A DNA stretch of 64,000 bases, taken from NCBI RefSeq assembly GCF_036588685.1, contig NC_086377.1, positions 66,966,283-67,030,282 of the forward strand. The letters run 5' to 3'. The notes below the pieces were generated by a model. It worked only from the letters and a program-made list of their open reading frames with translations, was not told where the DNA came from and searched no databases. Origin of the DNA: Mytilus trossulus (taxonomy: Eukaryota; Mollusca; Bivalvia; Mytilida; Mytilidae). Of the stretch, positions 45,181 to 57,407 are shown piece after piece; within the stretch, counting starts at the first letter, position 1; each line of letters begins with the position of its first letter. The translations under genes and the position numbers were made by a program.

Positions 45181-45738
45181 AAAAAACGCCACAAACTGAT
45201 TTATCCAATCGCCCCACATGTGAAATTGGTTAAATCATGTTTAATATTACTCCTGCCAACTCGCCCTACTTATAAAAAAACGGTAATATTTAGATTAATA
45301 TATATATATATATAATTAAAAATAAAAGCTCGCACCACTTTAATGAAAACTAATCTACACAGAATACAAACAAACCGAAAATTAATTTAATTACTATTAT
45401 TGATATATACTGAAATTATATATAATTCTAAAAAAAAACTGATTGTTGAAGAATAACTGTAACTTTTGAAGCTTAGTTATTTGCATAACAATTGAAAAGA
45501 AACCTGTTAAATGTACCATAATGCAATATAAGGAATAGAACTTATATTCAATGGGATAACATCTTTTTCCATAAGTGGGGCGAGTTGGCATTACTAAATT
45601 CACCCTGGTTAATAATACATTTATCTAGATTTCACCGATTTCCATTAGGTGGGACCAGTTGGCAGGAGTAATATTAACGGAATTTAACACAGTTCACAAG
45701 TGGGGCGATTTGGTATCCAGGTTGGGGCAGTTTTTTTG
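45181..45738. mobile_element. Foldback element with CGCCCCAC arms
   Basis: Sequence at 45181-45280 (ATCGCCCCACATGTGAA, TAATATTACTCCTGCCAACT) reappears inverted at 45650-45738 (AGTTGGCAGGAGTAATATTA, ACAAGTGGGGCGAT). Extra inverted matches lie inside (CCAACTCGCC near 45258 and GGGGCGAGTTGG near 45580). It has no coding capacity. It is a MITE- or foldback-like element with subterminal repeats. Confidence 0.6.
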
Positions 45739-45998
45739 TCAAGCCTGCGACTTTTTTCGCAGAAAGCTCAAAATAGGGATAGTGATCCTACGGCGGCGGC
45801 GATGTTAGCTCAGTTCTTAAAAGCTTTATATTTTAGAAGGTGGGAGACCTGGATGCTTCATACTTTGTATATGGTTGCCTCATGTTACGAAGTTTCCGTC
45901 AGTCACATGTCCAATGTCCTTGACCTCATTTTCATGGTTCAGTGACTACTTGAAAAAAAAGTTGAAATATTTTGTAATGTTAAATTCTCTCTTATTAT

Positions 45999-46779
45999 AA
46001 GTAATAGGATAACTATATTTGGTATGTGCATACCTTGCAAGGTCCTCTTGCCCATCAGACAGTTTTCACTTGACCTCGACCTCATTTCATGGATCAGCGA
46101 ACAAGGTTAAGTTTTGGTGGTCAAGTCCATATCTGAGATACTATTAGCAATAGGTCTAGTATATTCGGTATATGGAAGCACTGTAAGGTGTACATGTCCA
46201 ACTGGCAGGTGTCATCTGACCTTGACCTCATTTTCATGGATTAGTGGTTATAGTTAAGTTTTGTGTTTTGGTCTGTTTTTCTTATACTGTTTGCAATAGG
46301 TTTTCTATATTTTGTGTATGGAATGGTTGTAAGGTGTACAGGTCTACCTGGCAGGTGTCATATGACCTTGACCTCATTTTCATGGTTCAGTGGTCGAAGT
46401 TAAGTTTTTGAGTTTTGGTCTGTTTTTCTAATACTATATGCAATAGGTCAACTATATTTGGTGTATGGAAATATTTCATGATCCACATGTCAGTCGCGCA
46501 GGTTTTATTTGACCTTGATCTCATTTTTTACGGTTCATTGCTCAGTGTTAAGCTTTTGTGTTTTGGTCTGTTTTTCTTAAACTAGAAGCAATAAGTCAAT
46601 TTTATTTGTTGTATGGAAGAATTGTTAGCTGTACATACCAACCTGGCATGGTTTATCTGACCTTGACCTCATTTTCATGGTCCAAAGGTCAATGTTTAGT
46701 TTTCCTGGTTTATGTTAAGATTATGTGACAGTTGTAATAAAGCTTTATTATTAGGACTATCAACATAATATCAATGATT
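45999..46779 (+). repeat. Long inverted repeat, left arm (five about 147-bp tandem units)
   Basis: The arm contains TGACCTTGACCTCATTTTCA-type boxes at 46071, 46217, 46363, 46510 and 46658, a period of 146-148 bp. The outer edge AAGTAATAGGATAACTATAT and inner edge CAACATAATATCAATGA have exact or near-exact inverted partners in the right arm. It is non-coding. Confidence 0.85.
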
Positions 46780-47758
46780 CTATGTACATTTACCATTAAT
46801 TATGTTACTTGATGTTCTTGCTATACACACAGTACAGAGACTAGTCAATCTTTGTGAACTATTTTTTATCGGAGTCATAGAATATGCGTATACAATCAAT
46901 AATTAAAAATAGTCTATTTATATTGAAAAGAAAAAGTTCTTATATGTCTAAAGAAGAGGGACGAAAGACACAAAAGGGACAGTCAAACTCATAAATTTAA
47001 AGCAAACTGACAAGACCATGGCTAAAAATGCATTTCATGGGAGGCACAGAAAATATACTGTAAACAGTAGACTATAGATATAGGTGAACTAGGTACAAAA
47101 GAACTCTAAATCTTAAATTCTACAAACCACCTCTGTTCTATGGAAGATAATGATATAACTGGACTAGAAATACACACAACCTGTAATTAACTGCCTTTAC
47201 AGCGCTTTCGTGCTTTGATTATGACGACTGACTAATTGGACCTCGTAATTTTAGTATTATATATGCATCATTTAAATTAAAATAAATGTAGTCCACATCG
47301 TAATGTTGTACTAGAACACCCCTTCAGGCGAAATGGAGTCTTTCATATTATTGTTTCGAGTTGTCTCCCTTCTGGTAATAACTTCTGTGAATTATGAATC
47401 AAAACAACACGTCGATTATTAGCTTGTTTTGTCGATAGTTGTCGTATTATATTAAAAACGATCGCGATTTAAACAGCAGAATGTGTAAGGAAAGGAGTCA
47501 TTATCACTGACCCAAAGGAAATTAAATATTTAAAGAGTTAGGAATGGGGTTCCTCATAGAATCAACGTAAGAAAATAGGTGATAAGATGCATAGTGAAAT
47601 ACCTTCTCTCACCCTATGAGTCTCAGTGACTGCTGTGGAAAGTAAACTTGGAATTAATAGTACAATCAAAGCACTGTAAGCGCTGTCGGCAGTTAACCAA
47701 AAACCAAGGCATAATTATAACAAAAGTGCATACACTGAAATGTCTCGCCTTCTTTACT
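46780..47758. other. Loop between the inverted-repeat arms (979 bp)
   Basis: It includes a dispersed-repeat scrap at about 46949-47030 (GACGAAAGACACAAAAGGGA, CAGTCAAACTCATAAAT), the inverse of sequence near 53880-53940. Otherwise it is unrecognised and non-coding. Confidence 0.5.
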
Positions 47759-48748
47759 AATCATTGATATTATGTTGATAGACCTAAATATAAAGCTTTA
47801 TCACAACTGTCACATAAACTCAACATTAACTAAGAAAACAAAGCATTGATCAATGAACCATGAAAACGAGGTCAAGGTCAGATGACCCATGCCAGGCAGA
47901 CATGTACAGCTAACGATTCTTCAATACAGAAAATATAGTTGACTTATTGCTTATAAATTAAGAAAAACAGACCAAAGCATAAACACTTAGCAATGGACCG
48001 TGAAAACGAGGTCAAGGTCAAATAAAACCTACGTAACAGACATACAGATCATAAAATATTTCCATACACCAAATATAGTTGACCTAATGCATAAAGTATT
48101 AAAAAAATAGACCAAAACTCAAAACTTAACTTTGACCACTGAACCATGAAAATGAGGTCAAGGTCAGATGACCCCTGTCAGCTAGACATGTACACCTTAC
48201 AATTATTCCATACACCAAAGTAGACTTATTGCATATAATATAAGAAAAACAGACCAAAACACAAAAACTAAACTACTGTGGATCCATTTATTTTCGTGGA
48301 TACCAATTTTCGTGGATTGCTGAAAACTTGTTTTTTCTTAAATATTTGATTACATTGTTTTGCCAAAGTCTGCAAACATCCTAATACAAAATTTGTTATT
48401 CGTTGAACATTTTAATTCTTGGTTCACCTGAACCCACGAAAACCACGAAAATTGGTATCAAACGAATAATAATGAATTCACAGTATAACCACTGAACCAT
48501 GAAAATGAGGTCAAGGTCAGATGACACCTGCCAGTTGGACATGTACAACTAACAGTCCTTCCATATACCGACTATACTAGACCTATTGCTTATAGTATCT
48601 GAGATATGGACTTGACCACCAAAACTCAACCTTGTTCACTGATCCATGAAATGTGGTCAAGGTCAACATGGTCAAGTGAAAACTGTCTGATGGGCATGAG
48701 GACCTTGCAAGGTACGCACATACCAAATATAGTTATCCTATTACTTAA
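47759..48748 (-). repeat. Long inverted repeat, right arm, carrying a MITE
   Basis: The reverse complement of the left arm includes TGAAAATGAGGTCAAGGTCA boxes. Without the 208-bp MITE and its TA duplication the arm is about 780 bp, the same as the left arm (781 bp). The outer edge is AAATATAGTTATCCTATTAC. Confidence 0.85.
48276..48483. mobile_element. MITE (208 bp) in the right arm, TA target
   Basis: The ends CTGTGGATCCATTTATTTTC and (inverted) CTGTGAATTCATTATTATTC are terminal inverted repeats, with a second shared block ATACCAATTTTCGTGG. It is flanked by TA on both sides. The undisturbed arm sequence (AAACTATAACCACTG) is recovered when it is removed. It is probably a Tc1/mariner-type non-autonomous element. 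Confidence 0.8.
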
Positions 48749-49277
48749 AGTAGTGTTGTTCCGATGATCGGAATAAGTCGGAAATCAGTTGGTTGGGCCT
48801 TCCAATGTCGATAATCGATTGGGATTTTGTTCAATCGATTGTCGTTTTAAGTTTCCGGACCTTTAGCTTGTCAACTTCCGGTCTGTTTTACGGTTTGCAT
48901 TTTATATGCGCAGTCAAACAATATTAACCAGTCGATGACAGTAACAATGTCAAACATAAATAAAGAATAAACCAATTTCCTTCTTTATAAACGTGACAAA
49001 AGCATTTGCAGATTGATGGAAGGTTATTTAACATTATTTAACATTAATAACTTTGTATGAAATACTTTCTTTCATTACCGGTACTTGTTATTTGAGAGCG
49101 GTACAAATCATTCTGATTTTAGACAAAATAATTTCGTTGCTTCATTAGAACGTGTTGCAAATTGCCTTTGAGAAATGTTAATCCATGTGTTGCATCAAAA
49201 ACGTCATATTCCGTTCCAAATTATTTGCCAAACATCGTTTATTGTTGTAAATTTTCCGAAATTTGTCTGCCATTTAT
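48749..49277. other. Non-coding, nothing recognised
   Basis: There are short CGAT-rich stretches at 48760-48845 and otherwise AT-rich spacer. Confidence 0.4.
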
Positions 49278-50833
49278 AACCAGATGCTCCGCAGGGCGTA
49301 GCTTTATACGACCGCAGAGGTTGAACCCTGAACGGTTGGGGCAAGTATGGACACAACATTCAAGCTGGATTCAGCTCTAAATTTGGATTGTGATTAAATA
49401 GTTGACACAGCATAGGTTTCTGACACAGAATGAATGTGTTCTAATGAACTTAACATTTTTGTTTTCTCTTAGAGCAATTCACTATGCTGTTGAATATTAA
49501 TTCTCTCAAAAAAATGTTTGAAGAAATTTTCTTTTTATTTATGAAATTTCAAATGAGAAAAATTGAACCCAATTTTTTAATCACTTCCCCCTTTCCCTTA
49601 TTCCAAAACTAATCTCAATTAAAATATTCTAATGAAGTTTGCAACAATAACTACTCATTTAAATACATTATTAATATTAAGATGTAAAAAAAACTGCTTG
49701 TTATCACTGAATGGTAAAGATTATTTTAATTTATCAGTTGGTAGTAAAAAGTGAATATACATTGTATATTGTATATAACAAAGATTTAAGTTGATTCTGG
49801 ACAAAGAAAGATAACTCCAATTAAAAAAAATTCTTGCAGTAAGATATTTCTTGCTTTCTATTCTGGAAAAAGAAAGATAACTCTAATTAAAAAAAAAAAT
49901 GCTATTTCACAATATTGTGAAATTAGATATTTCTTGCCATTGCACAATACTGTGCAATTGAAAAGACTTGCTATTGCACAATACTTAATATAATAATTTA
50001 AGATCCTGATTTGGACCTACTTGAAAACTGGGCCCATAATCAAAAATCTAAGTACATGTTTAGATTCAGCATATCAAAGAGGCCCAAGAAATTAATTTTT
50101 GTTAAAATCAAACTTAGTTTCATTTTGGACCCCTTTAGACCTTAATGTAGGCCAATTTGAAAACGGGACCAAAAATGAAGAATCTACATACACAGTTAGA
50201 TTTGGCATATCAAAGAACCCCATTTATTTAATTTTTGATGAAATCAAATAAAGTTTAATTTTAGACCCAGATTTGGACCAACTTGAAAACTGGGCCAATA
50301 ATCAAAAATCTAAGTACATTTTTAGATTCAACATATTAAAGAACCCAACCGATTCATTTTTTGTCAAAATCAAACTTAGTTTAATTTTGGACCCTTTGGA
50401 CCTTAATGTAGACCAATTTGAAAACATGACCAAAAGTTAAGAATCTACATACACAGTTAGATTCGGCATATTAAAGAACCCCAATTATTCAATTTTGATG
50501 AAATCAAACAAAGTTTAATTTTGGACCCTTTGGGCCCCTTTTTCCTAAACTGTTGGGACCAAAACTCCCATAATCAATACCAACCTTCCTTTTATGGTCA
50601 TAAACCTTGTGTTTAAATTTCATAGATTTCTATTTACTTATACTAGCGTTATGGTTCAAAAACCAAGAAAAATGCTTATTTGGGTCCCTTTTTGGCCCCT
50701 AATTCCTAAACTGTTGGGACCTAAACTCCCAAAATCAATACCAACCTTCCTTTTATGGTCATAAACCTTGTGTAAAAATTTCATAGATTTCTATTCACTT
50801 AAACTAAAGTTATAGTGCGAAAACCAAGAATAA

Positions 50834-52099
50834 TAAAATTGAGAATGGAAATGGGGAATGTGTCAAAGAGACAACAACCCGACCAAAATAAAAAAACACA
50901 ACAGCAGAAGGTCACCAACAGGTCTTCAATGTAGCGAGAAATTCCCGCACCCGGAGGCGTCCTTCAGCTGGCCCCTAAACAAATATATACTAGTTCAGTG
51001 ATAATGAACGCCATACTAATTTCCAAATTGTACACAAGAAACTAAAATTTAAATAATACAAGACTAACAAAGGCCAGAGGCTCCTGACTTGGGACAGGCG
51101 CAAAAATGCGGCGGGGTTAAACATGTTTGTGAGATCTCAACCCTCCCCCTATACCTCTAACCAGTGTAGAAAAGTAAAAGCATAACAATACGCACATTAA
51201 AATTCAGTTCAAGAGAAGTCCGAGTCTGATGTCAGAAGATGTAACCAAAGAAAATAAACAAAATGACAATAATACATAAATAACAACAGACTACTAGCAG
51301 TTAACTGACATGCCAGCTCCAGACTTCAATTAAACTGACTGAAAGATTATGATTTCATCATATGAACATCAGGCACAATCCTTCCCGTAAGGGGTTTAGT
51401 ATCATACCATCATAACATATATGAGAAGAACATAACCCGTGTCATGCCAACAACTGTTTTTAGAATAAATGTGTTTAGTTCCGACGCAAAGACCTTATCA
51501 GTGACTCAATATTAACGCCAAAATATGCAATCTTTAATGACTTGACAACAGTATCGTAATTATATCCCTTCTTAATAAGTCTATTCAAAGGTTTTGTAAG
51601 TTTATGAGGTGAATACTGACACCTTTGTGCTTTATAAAGAATATTTCCATAAAAAATTGGATGTGAAATACCTGAACGTATAAAAAGTCTGCATGTTGAG
51701 CTATATTTACGAATGATGTCTTTATACCGATGATAAAATTTAGTAAATGTTTTGACTAGTTTGTGATATCGAAAACCCTGGTGTAATAATTTTTCAGTAA
51801 TACATAAATTTCTCTCGTTAAAATCTAAAACATTGTTACATACACGAACGAATCGTACAAGTTGAGATATATAAACACCGTAAGATGGTGACAAGGGAAC
51901 GTCACCATCTAAAAACGGATAATTAACGATAGGAAATGAAAAATCATCCCTTTTATCATAAATTTTAGTATTCAGCTTTCCGTTAGTGATATAGATATCA
52001 AGATCGAGGAAAGGGCAGTGGTCATTGTTAGTATTAGCTTTATTTAAAGTGAGTTCACCAGGATAAATTTCATTAATATACATACTGAAGTCGTCATGC
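50834..52099 (-). mobile_element. Retroelement with RT-tail ORF, inserted in composite repeat iii
   Basis: It splits the module word CCAAGAATAATGCTTATTTG, with AT present on both sides, so the target duplication is very short or 5'-truncation is involved. In its own direction it has an ORF (52083-51475) and then about 640 bp of conserved non-coding sequence. That includes CCTGTCCCAAGTCAGGAGCC-type sequence, found again in the opposite orientation at 61985-62180. I recognise the family as abundant in mussels but cannot name it. A Penelope-like or related RT is possible. Confidence 0.65.
51475..52083 (-). CDS. RT C-terminal-like protein (202 aa, uninterrupted)
   Basis: It starts MYINEIYPGELTLNKANTNN and carries CPFLDLDIYITNGKLNTKIY, then DKRDDFSFPIVNYPFL, SYGVYISQLVRFVRVCNNV and a basic C-terminus (LNRLIKKGYNYDTVVKSLK). 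The FLDLxI...KIYDKRDDFxF pattern parallels the segment after the YxDD box in some retroelement RTs (FLDvxI...vYrKpt in Penelope-like elements). So it is probably the end of a 5'-truncated polymerase. The Met start is probably an accident of truncation. No finger or palm is present. It is free of stops, so the insertion is fairly young. Confidence 0.55.
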   Translation of the reverse strand: MYINEIYPGELTLNKANTNNDHCPFLDLDIYITNGKLNTKIYDKRDDFSFPIVNYPFLDGDVPLSPSYGVYISQLVRFVRVCNNVLDFNERNLCITEKLLHQGFRYHKLVKTFTKFYHRYKDIIRKYSSTCRLFIRSGISHPIFYGNILYKAQRCQYSPHKLTKPLNRLIKKGYNYDTVVKSLKIAYFGVNIESLIRSLRRN

Positions 52100-52540
52100 T
52101 TATTTGGGCCCTTTTTTGGCCCCTTATTCCTAAACTGTTGAAACCAAAACTCCCAAAATCAATCCCAACCTTTCTTTTGTGGTCATAAACCTTGTGTCAA
52201 AATTTCATAGATTTCTATTAACTTAAACTAAAGTTATAGTGCGAAAATCAAGAAAATGCTTATTTGGGCCCTTTTTGGCCCCTAATTCCTAAAATGTTGG
52301 GACCAAAACTCCCTAAATCAATACCAACCTTCCTTTTATGGTCATAAACCTTGTGTTAAAATTTCATAGATTTATATTCACTTTTACTAAAGTTAGAGTG
52401 CGAAAACTAAAAGTATTCGGACGACGACGACGACAACGACGACGACGACGACAACGACGACGACGACGACGACGCAGACGACGACGCCAACGTGATAGCA
52501 ATATACGACGAAATTTGTTTCAAAATTTGCGGTCGTATAA

Positions 52541-55139
52541 AAACACCTCTTATTTCCTTTACTCTATACAATCTACACTTTTTTATACTGTCAACCAGGC
52601 ATTAGAATTTTATGCATTAAACATGATCAAAGATGTTACTGACGTTACCCACACATATAATGAATTGTCAACTCTTGAACCCGATCGTCTTCAGTAAACT
52701 TCGCACACCTTTTCTCTTCTTCTGCAAAACTTATTGTGTCAAACGGGACTATAACTTGGCAGGAATATCAATTTGCAGGTATTTACAAATTTATGATATT
52801 GAAATTCGTCATAATTTTAAAATGCCTTTGAACCCAAATATGTCTTCTGAATGCCACAAATTGCAAGGATGGCCTGAGGAGTCACTTGACATACGGAATT
52901 GAGACAACGACGACGACGGACGCCAAGTGATGAGAAAAGATCACTTGGCCCTATGGGTCAAATGAGCGGGGGGAAAATGAGGCTCTAAAGAGCCTGTGTA
53001 GCTTGTGTCTACATGAATATCCATCATCATAGAGAATAACAGAATTTATGACAAAAATCTCTGTTTTAATTTTATCTTATATTGATAATCGTTGAAGTCT
53101 GTTTAGATTCTCTCTATCTCATTTAGCTTTTGCTCCAAACACAAAAGAGGGTAAAAATAATTATCATACTTATTATATCGGAAAAATTTGACTTGTTAGG
53201 TCTTGTCTTACTTATCATTATTAATTATTTAAGTTTCAGTCTATCTATCTATTAAAATGTTTTTCATATACGGCAAAACGCAAAATAAAGTAAGAATCGG
53301 CATCTAAAGGTAATAACTCCAATAAAGATTCTTCGGTCAATTTTCGATATTTGTCTTAATTGAAGAAATTGTCTTGCTGATCATTTTGGTTTATTTAAGT
53401 TCCTTTCTATCTGTTATAAGTTTAAAGATATAAAACGAAAAAAGAACAAATCGTCATCAAAGAGTCATAACTCTAATAAGGAATCAACTGACGGTTTTAA
53501 CCATAACACTTATTTGTCCTTCAGATCATTTTTTTCAATTTAAAGTTTCTGTCTATCTGTTTTGTCTCCAAAAAAATAATAGGCAACGAGAAGCTGCCAG
53601 AGAGACAGAAAACTGAATTTTTATACAGAGGTCGAACCATGAACAGTTGAGCAAGTATGGACACAACATGAAAGCTTAACCCAGCTCTAAATTTGGATTA
53701 AGATAGAATATTTGAAGGGTGCCACATGTGGAACAGGATCTGCTTACCCTTCCGAAGCACCTGAGATCACCCCCAGTTTTTGTTAGGGTTCGTGTTGCTT
53801 AGTCTTTAGTTTTCTATGTTTTGTCTTCTCTACTATTATTTGTCTGTTTTTCTTTTTTATTTCTTTTTAGCCATTCCGTTGTCAGTTTATTTTTAATCTA
53901 TGAGTTTGACTGTCCCTCAGGTATCTTTCGTCCCTCTTTTTGATAAAGCATAGGTTTGTGAAACAAAATAAATGTGGCCAAAGAACTGAAAAATTTAAAA
54001 TTGGACATTTACCTTTTATGGTCTAATATTCAAAATATATATAAGTTTTGATGAAATATTTCTTTGTTAAACCATTTCTGTTCAAAGGGAAAAAACTTTA
54101 TTTCCATGAACCATGAAATAATGTAAAAGTAAAATTAGATTATTGTGTTGTTAGATATGATGTTACATTTAGTTTCAAATTATAATCCTATAAAATCAAT
54201 AGTTTCAAATAAATCTGTCATTCCAGTTATAATTGATTGACAGGAAAGTGTCTGGCACTTTTGGAGTATATGGAAAAATGGTAGAGCTCAACATTCTGAA
54301 CAATTACACCTTTTTAAGATTTCCTCTATTTATAACGGCTATCAGAATAATAGACAAATTTTGCATTTAACCTAATATGTTCTATTATTTGCCACGTTGG
54401 CAATCTGTGTTGGCATGTAGTATCATCGAACACATTTTTTTTTAAACTTAATACCCTAATGCTTTCAGAGGAGAATAATTTTGTAAAAGATAACAAAAAT
54501 TAACCAAAAGTTGTTAAAAAATGACTATAAAAGGCAATCACTCTTTAATGGGTCAACAGACAATTTTGGTCATGTCGACTTATTTGAGGATCCAACTTTT
54601 CTCTTTCAAGTTCATCTTTATCTATGATAATATCCAAAATAATAACCAAAAACTGCCAACTTTCCTTTAAATTTACAATTCAGGGGCAGCACCACAAGAA
54701 CGGGTTTTATGATTCATCTGAAATTTTCAGGGCAGATAAAATAGATCCTGACCGGATGAACCTTTGTATCTATTGTCAGAATTTGCTCTTCATGCTTTAG
54801 TTTCAGAGATATAAGCCTTTCATCCCTATGTTCTCTTATAAGCCATGTTGTTGGTATGCGGGGTCATCAGACACGTTGTTTAAACAAGATAACCAAACAA
54901 TGATTGTGGCCAAGTTTGGTTAAATTAGTCAATGTAATTTTAGAGAAGATGTTTGTAAAAGATTACAAAAATTATCGAAAAATTGTCAAAAAATTTACTA
55001 TCAATGGCTATCACTCCTTCAGGGATTAATTGACAATTTTGCAGTTGGTCATGTTTGACTTATTTATAGATTTTACTTTGTTGAACATTATTGCTGTTAC
55101 TTTTTATCTCTATCTATAATATAATTCAAGATAATAACC
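52541..55139 (+). repeat. Degenerate bivalve repeat region
   Basis: No gene. A short hairpin (GCCAAGTGAT...ATCACTTGGC) lies at 52920-52948 and is followed by long stretches recurring in the opposite orientation at about 57950-58790 (compare TATCTATGATAATATCCAAAATAATAACCAAA near 54620, in part, with the inverse near 58330-58370). At 53620-53700 there is a scrap of the composite-repeat leader (GAGGTCGAACCATGAACAGT). At 53720-53945 there is a dispersed repeat (GGATCTGCTTACCCTTCC) also seen near 61800. Confidence 0.55.
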
Positions 55140-57059
55140 AACCAGATGTTCCGCAGGGCGCAGCTTAATACGACCGCAGAGGTCGAAACATGAACGGTTG
55201 GGGCTAGTATGGACACAACATTCAAACTGGATACAGCTCTGAATTTGGATTGTGATTAAATAGTTGACACAGCAAATGTTTCTGACACAGAATGAATGTG
55301 GTCTGATGAACTTGAAATGTTTTTTTTTTGCTTTTGAGCAATTCAGTATGTTGTTGAATATTAATCCTTTGATATTTGAAGAAATTTTCTTTTTCATTTC
55401 TGAAATTTGAAATAAGAAAAATTGAACCCCACCAATTTTTTTCACCTCCCCCTTTCCCTTATTCCAAAAATGATCTCAATCCAAATTTCTTACGGAGTTT
55501 TCAACAATAACTACTAATTTAAATACATCATAAAATACAAAATGTCATACAGTCATGATTTAAGTTGATTTAACTACTATTCTGGACATAGAAAGATAAC
55601 TCCAATGCAACATTTTATATTGGCAAATTTCCAATGAAGTTCATTAAACTAAAGTTTTTGGCAAATTCCCAATGGAATTTATTAATAATAAAGTTTTTGG
55701 CAAATTTCCAATATACATAACTTAAGAGCAGTTAAGGTGACATATTAAAATGAGTTACAATTACCAACCTTACACTGCTTTTAAATTATGTTTTGTACTT
55801 AAGTAATTAACCATTAACCTGGAAACCCTTTTCCCCCCTTTTTTGCACCTTATTCCTTAACGGTTTGAGCCATACCTCCCAAAGACAATTCTTACCATCC
55901 CTTTGTGGTATTCCAATATCCAAAATCTAAATACATGGTTAGATTCATCATATCAAAGAACCCCAAGAATTCAAATTTTGATGAAATCAAATAAAGTTCA
56001 ATTTTGGACCCTTTAGACCTCAATGTGAACCAATTTGATAACCGGTCCTAAATATTAAAAATCTAAATACATGGTTAGATTCAGAATATTGAAGAACCCC
56101 ATATATTGAATTTTTGTTGAAATCAAACAAAGTATAATTTTGGACCCCGATTTGGACCAACTTGAAAACTGGGCCCATAATCAAAAAACTAAGTACATGT
56201 TTAGATTCAGCATATCAAAGAATCCCAAGAATTCAATTTTTGTTAAAATCAAACTAAGTTTAATGTTGGACACTTTGGACCTTAATGTAGACCAATTTGA
56301 TAACAGGACCAAAAACTAAGAATCTAAAAACACGGTTAGATTCGGTATATCAGAGAACCCCAATAGTTCAATTTTTGATAAAATCAAACAAAGTTTAATT
56401 TTGGCCCCGTTTGGCCCCAAATACGTTGGGACCAAAACTCCCGAAATCAATCCCAACCTTCCTTGTAAGGTCATAAATCTTGTGTTTAAATTTCATAGAT
56501 TTCTATTTACTTTTTTTACTAATGTTATGATGCGAAAACCAAGAAAAATGCTTATTTGGGCCCTTTTTGGCCCCCAATTCCTAAACTGTTGGGACCTTAA
56601 CTCCCAAAATCAATCCCAACCTTCCTTTTGTGGTCATAAACCTTGTGTTTAAATTTCATTGATTTCTATTTACTCATACTAAAGTTATTGTGCAAAAACC
56701 AAGAATAATGCTTATTTGGGCCCTTTCTGGCCCCTAATTCCTAAACTGTTGGGACCAAAACTCCCAAAATCAATCCAACCTTCCTTTTGTGGTCATAAAC
56801 CTTGTGTCAAAATTTCATAGATTTCTATTAACTTAAACTTAAGTTATAGTGCGAAAACCAAGAAAATGCTTATTTGGGCCCTTTTTGGTCCCTTATTCCT
56901 AAACTGTTGGGACCAAAACTCCCAAAATCAATCCCAACCTTATAGTTATAGTGCGAAAACCAAAAGTATTCGTACGACGACGACGACGACGATGCAGACG
57001 ACGACGCCAACGTGATACCAATATACGACCAAAAAAAAATTAATTTTGCGGTCGTATAA
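55140..57059 (+). repeat. Composite repeat, copy iv
   Basis: The leader is diverged (AACCAGATGTTCCGCAGGGC), followed by the 130-bp modules (55920-56400), about four 160-bp modules (56400-56940), a (CGA)n run (56975-57005) and the hairpin ATATACGACC...GCGGTCGTATAA. It is older than copies ii and iii by eye. It is non-coding. Confidence 0.85.
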
Positions 57060-57407
57060 AAACTGGAGCAGAAACCCAACAACGTGTTGTCTAGTTATTC
57101 TTCAAATATCAGGGCTGATGACAAACTGTACGCATTGTCAGCTTTGCTCTAAATGCTTTCGTTTACATTTTACCCCTATGTTCCATTATCAGCCATACCG
57201 ACAACCTTGGCTGAAGGGCGGGCCTGGTCATCGAACTTTGGCACATCAGTTTCAGAGGAGAAATTTTTTTGTAAAGTTAGCGACGGACGACGGACAACAA
57301 CTGATGAGAATAGCTTTGGGCCAGTGTCAATGTCTTTAAGTGTCAATAAAAAACATAACTATTTGAAAAACCTTTCCAGACAAAAGAAGTTTGGTGATAA
57401 TCAGTTA
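57060..57407. other. Non-coding repeat remnant
   Basis: It contains CAACTGATGAGAATAGCTTTG at about 57298, in part like the GCCAAGTGATGAGAAAAG hairpin at 52920. No gene is present. Confidence 0.4.

Larger units (their letters stand above)
49278..52540 (+). repeat. Composite repeat, copy iii, interrupted by a retroelement
   Basis: It has the same module order as copy ii and is very close to it in sequence through the leader. It is interrupted between about 50833 and 52100 by the retroelement described next. The 160-bp modules continue on both sides, and the (CGA)n run (52424-52490) and terminal hairpin close the copy. Confidence 0.85.

Noticed and set aside
45700-45945. 81-codon plus-strand ORF
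   Set aside because: It starts in the foldback element and runs into low-complexity sequence; no motif.
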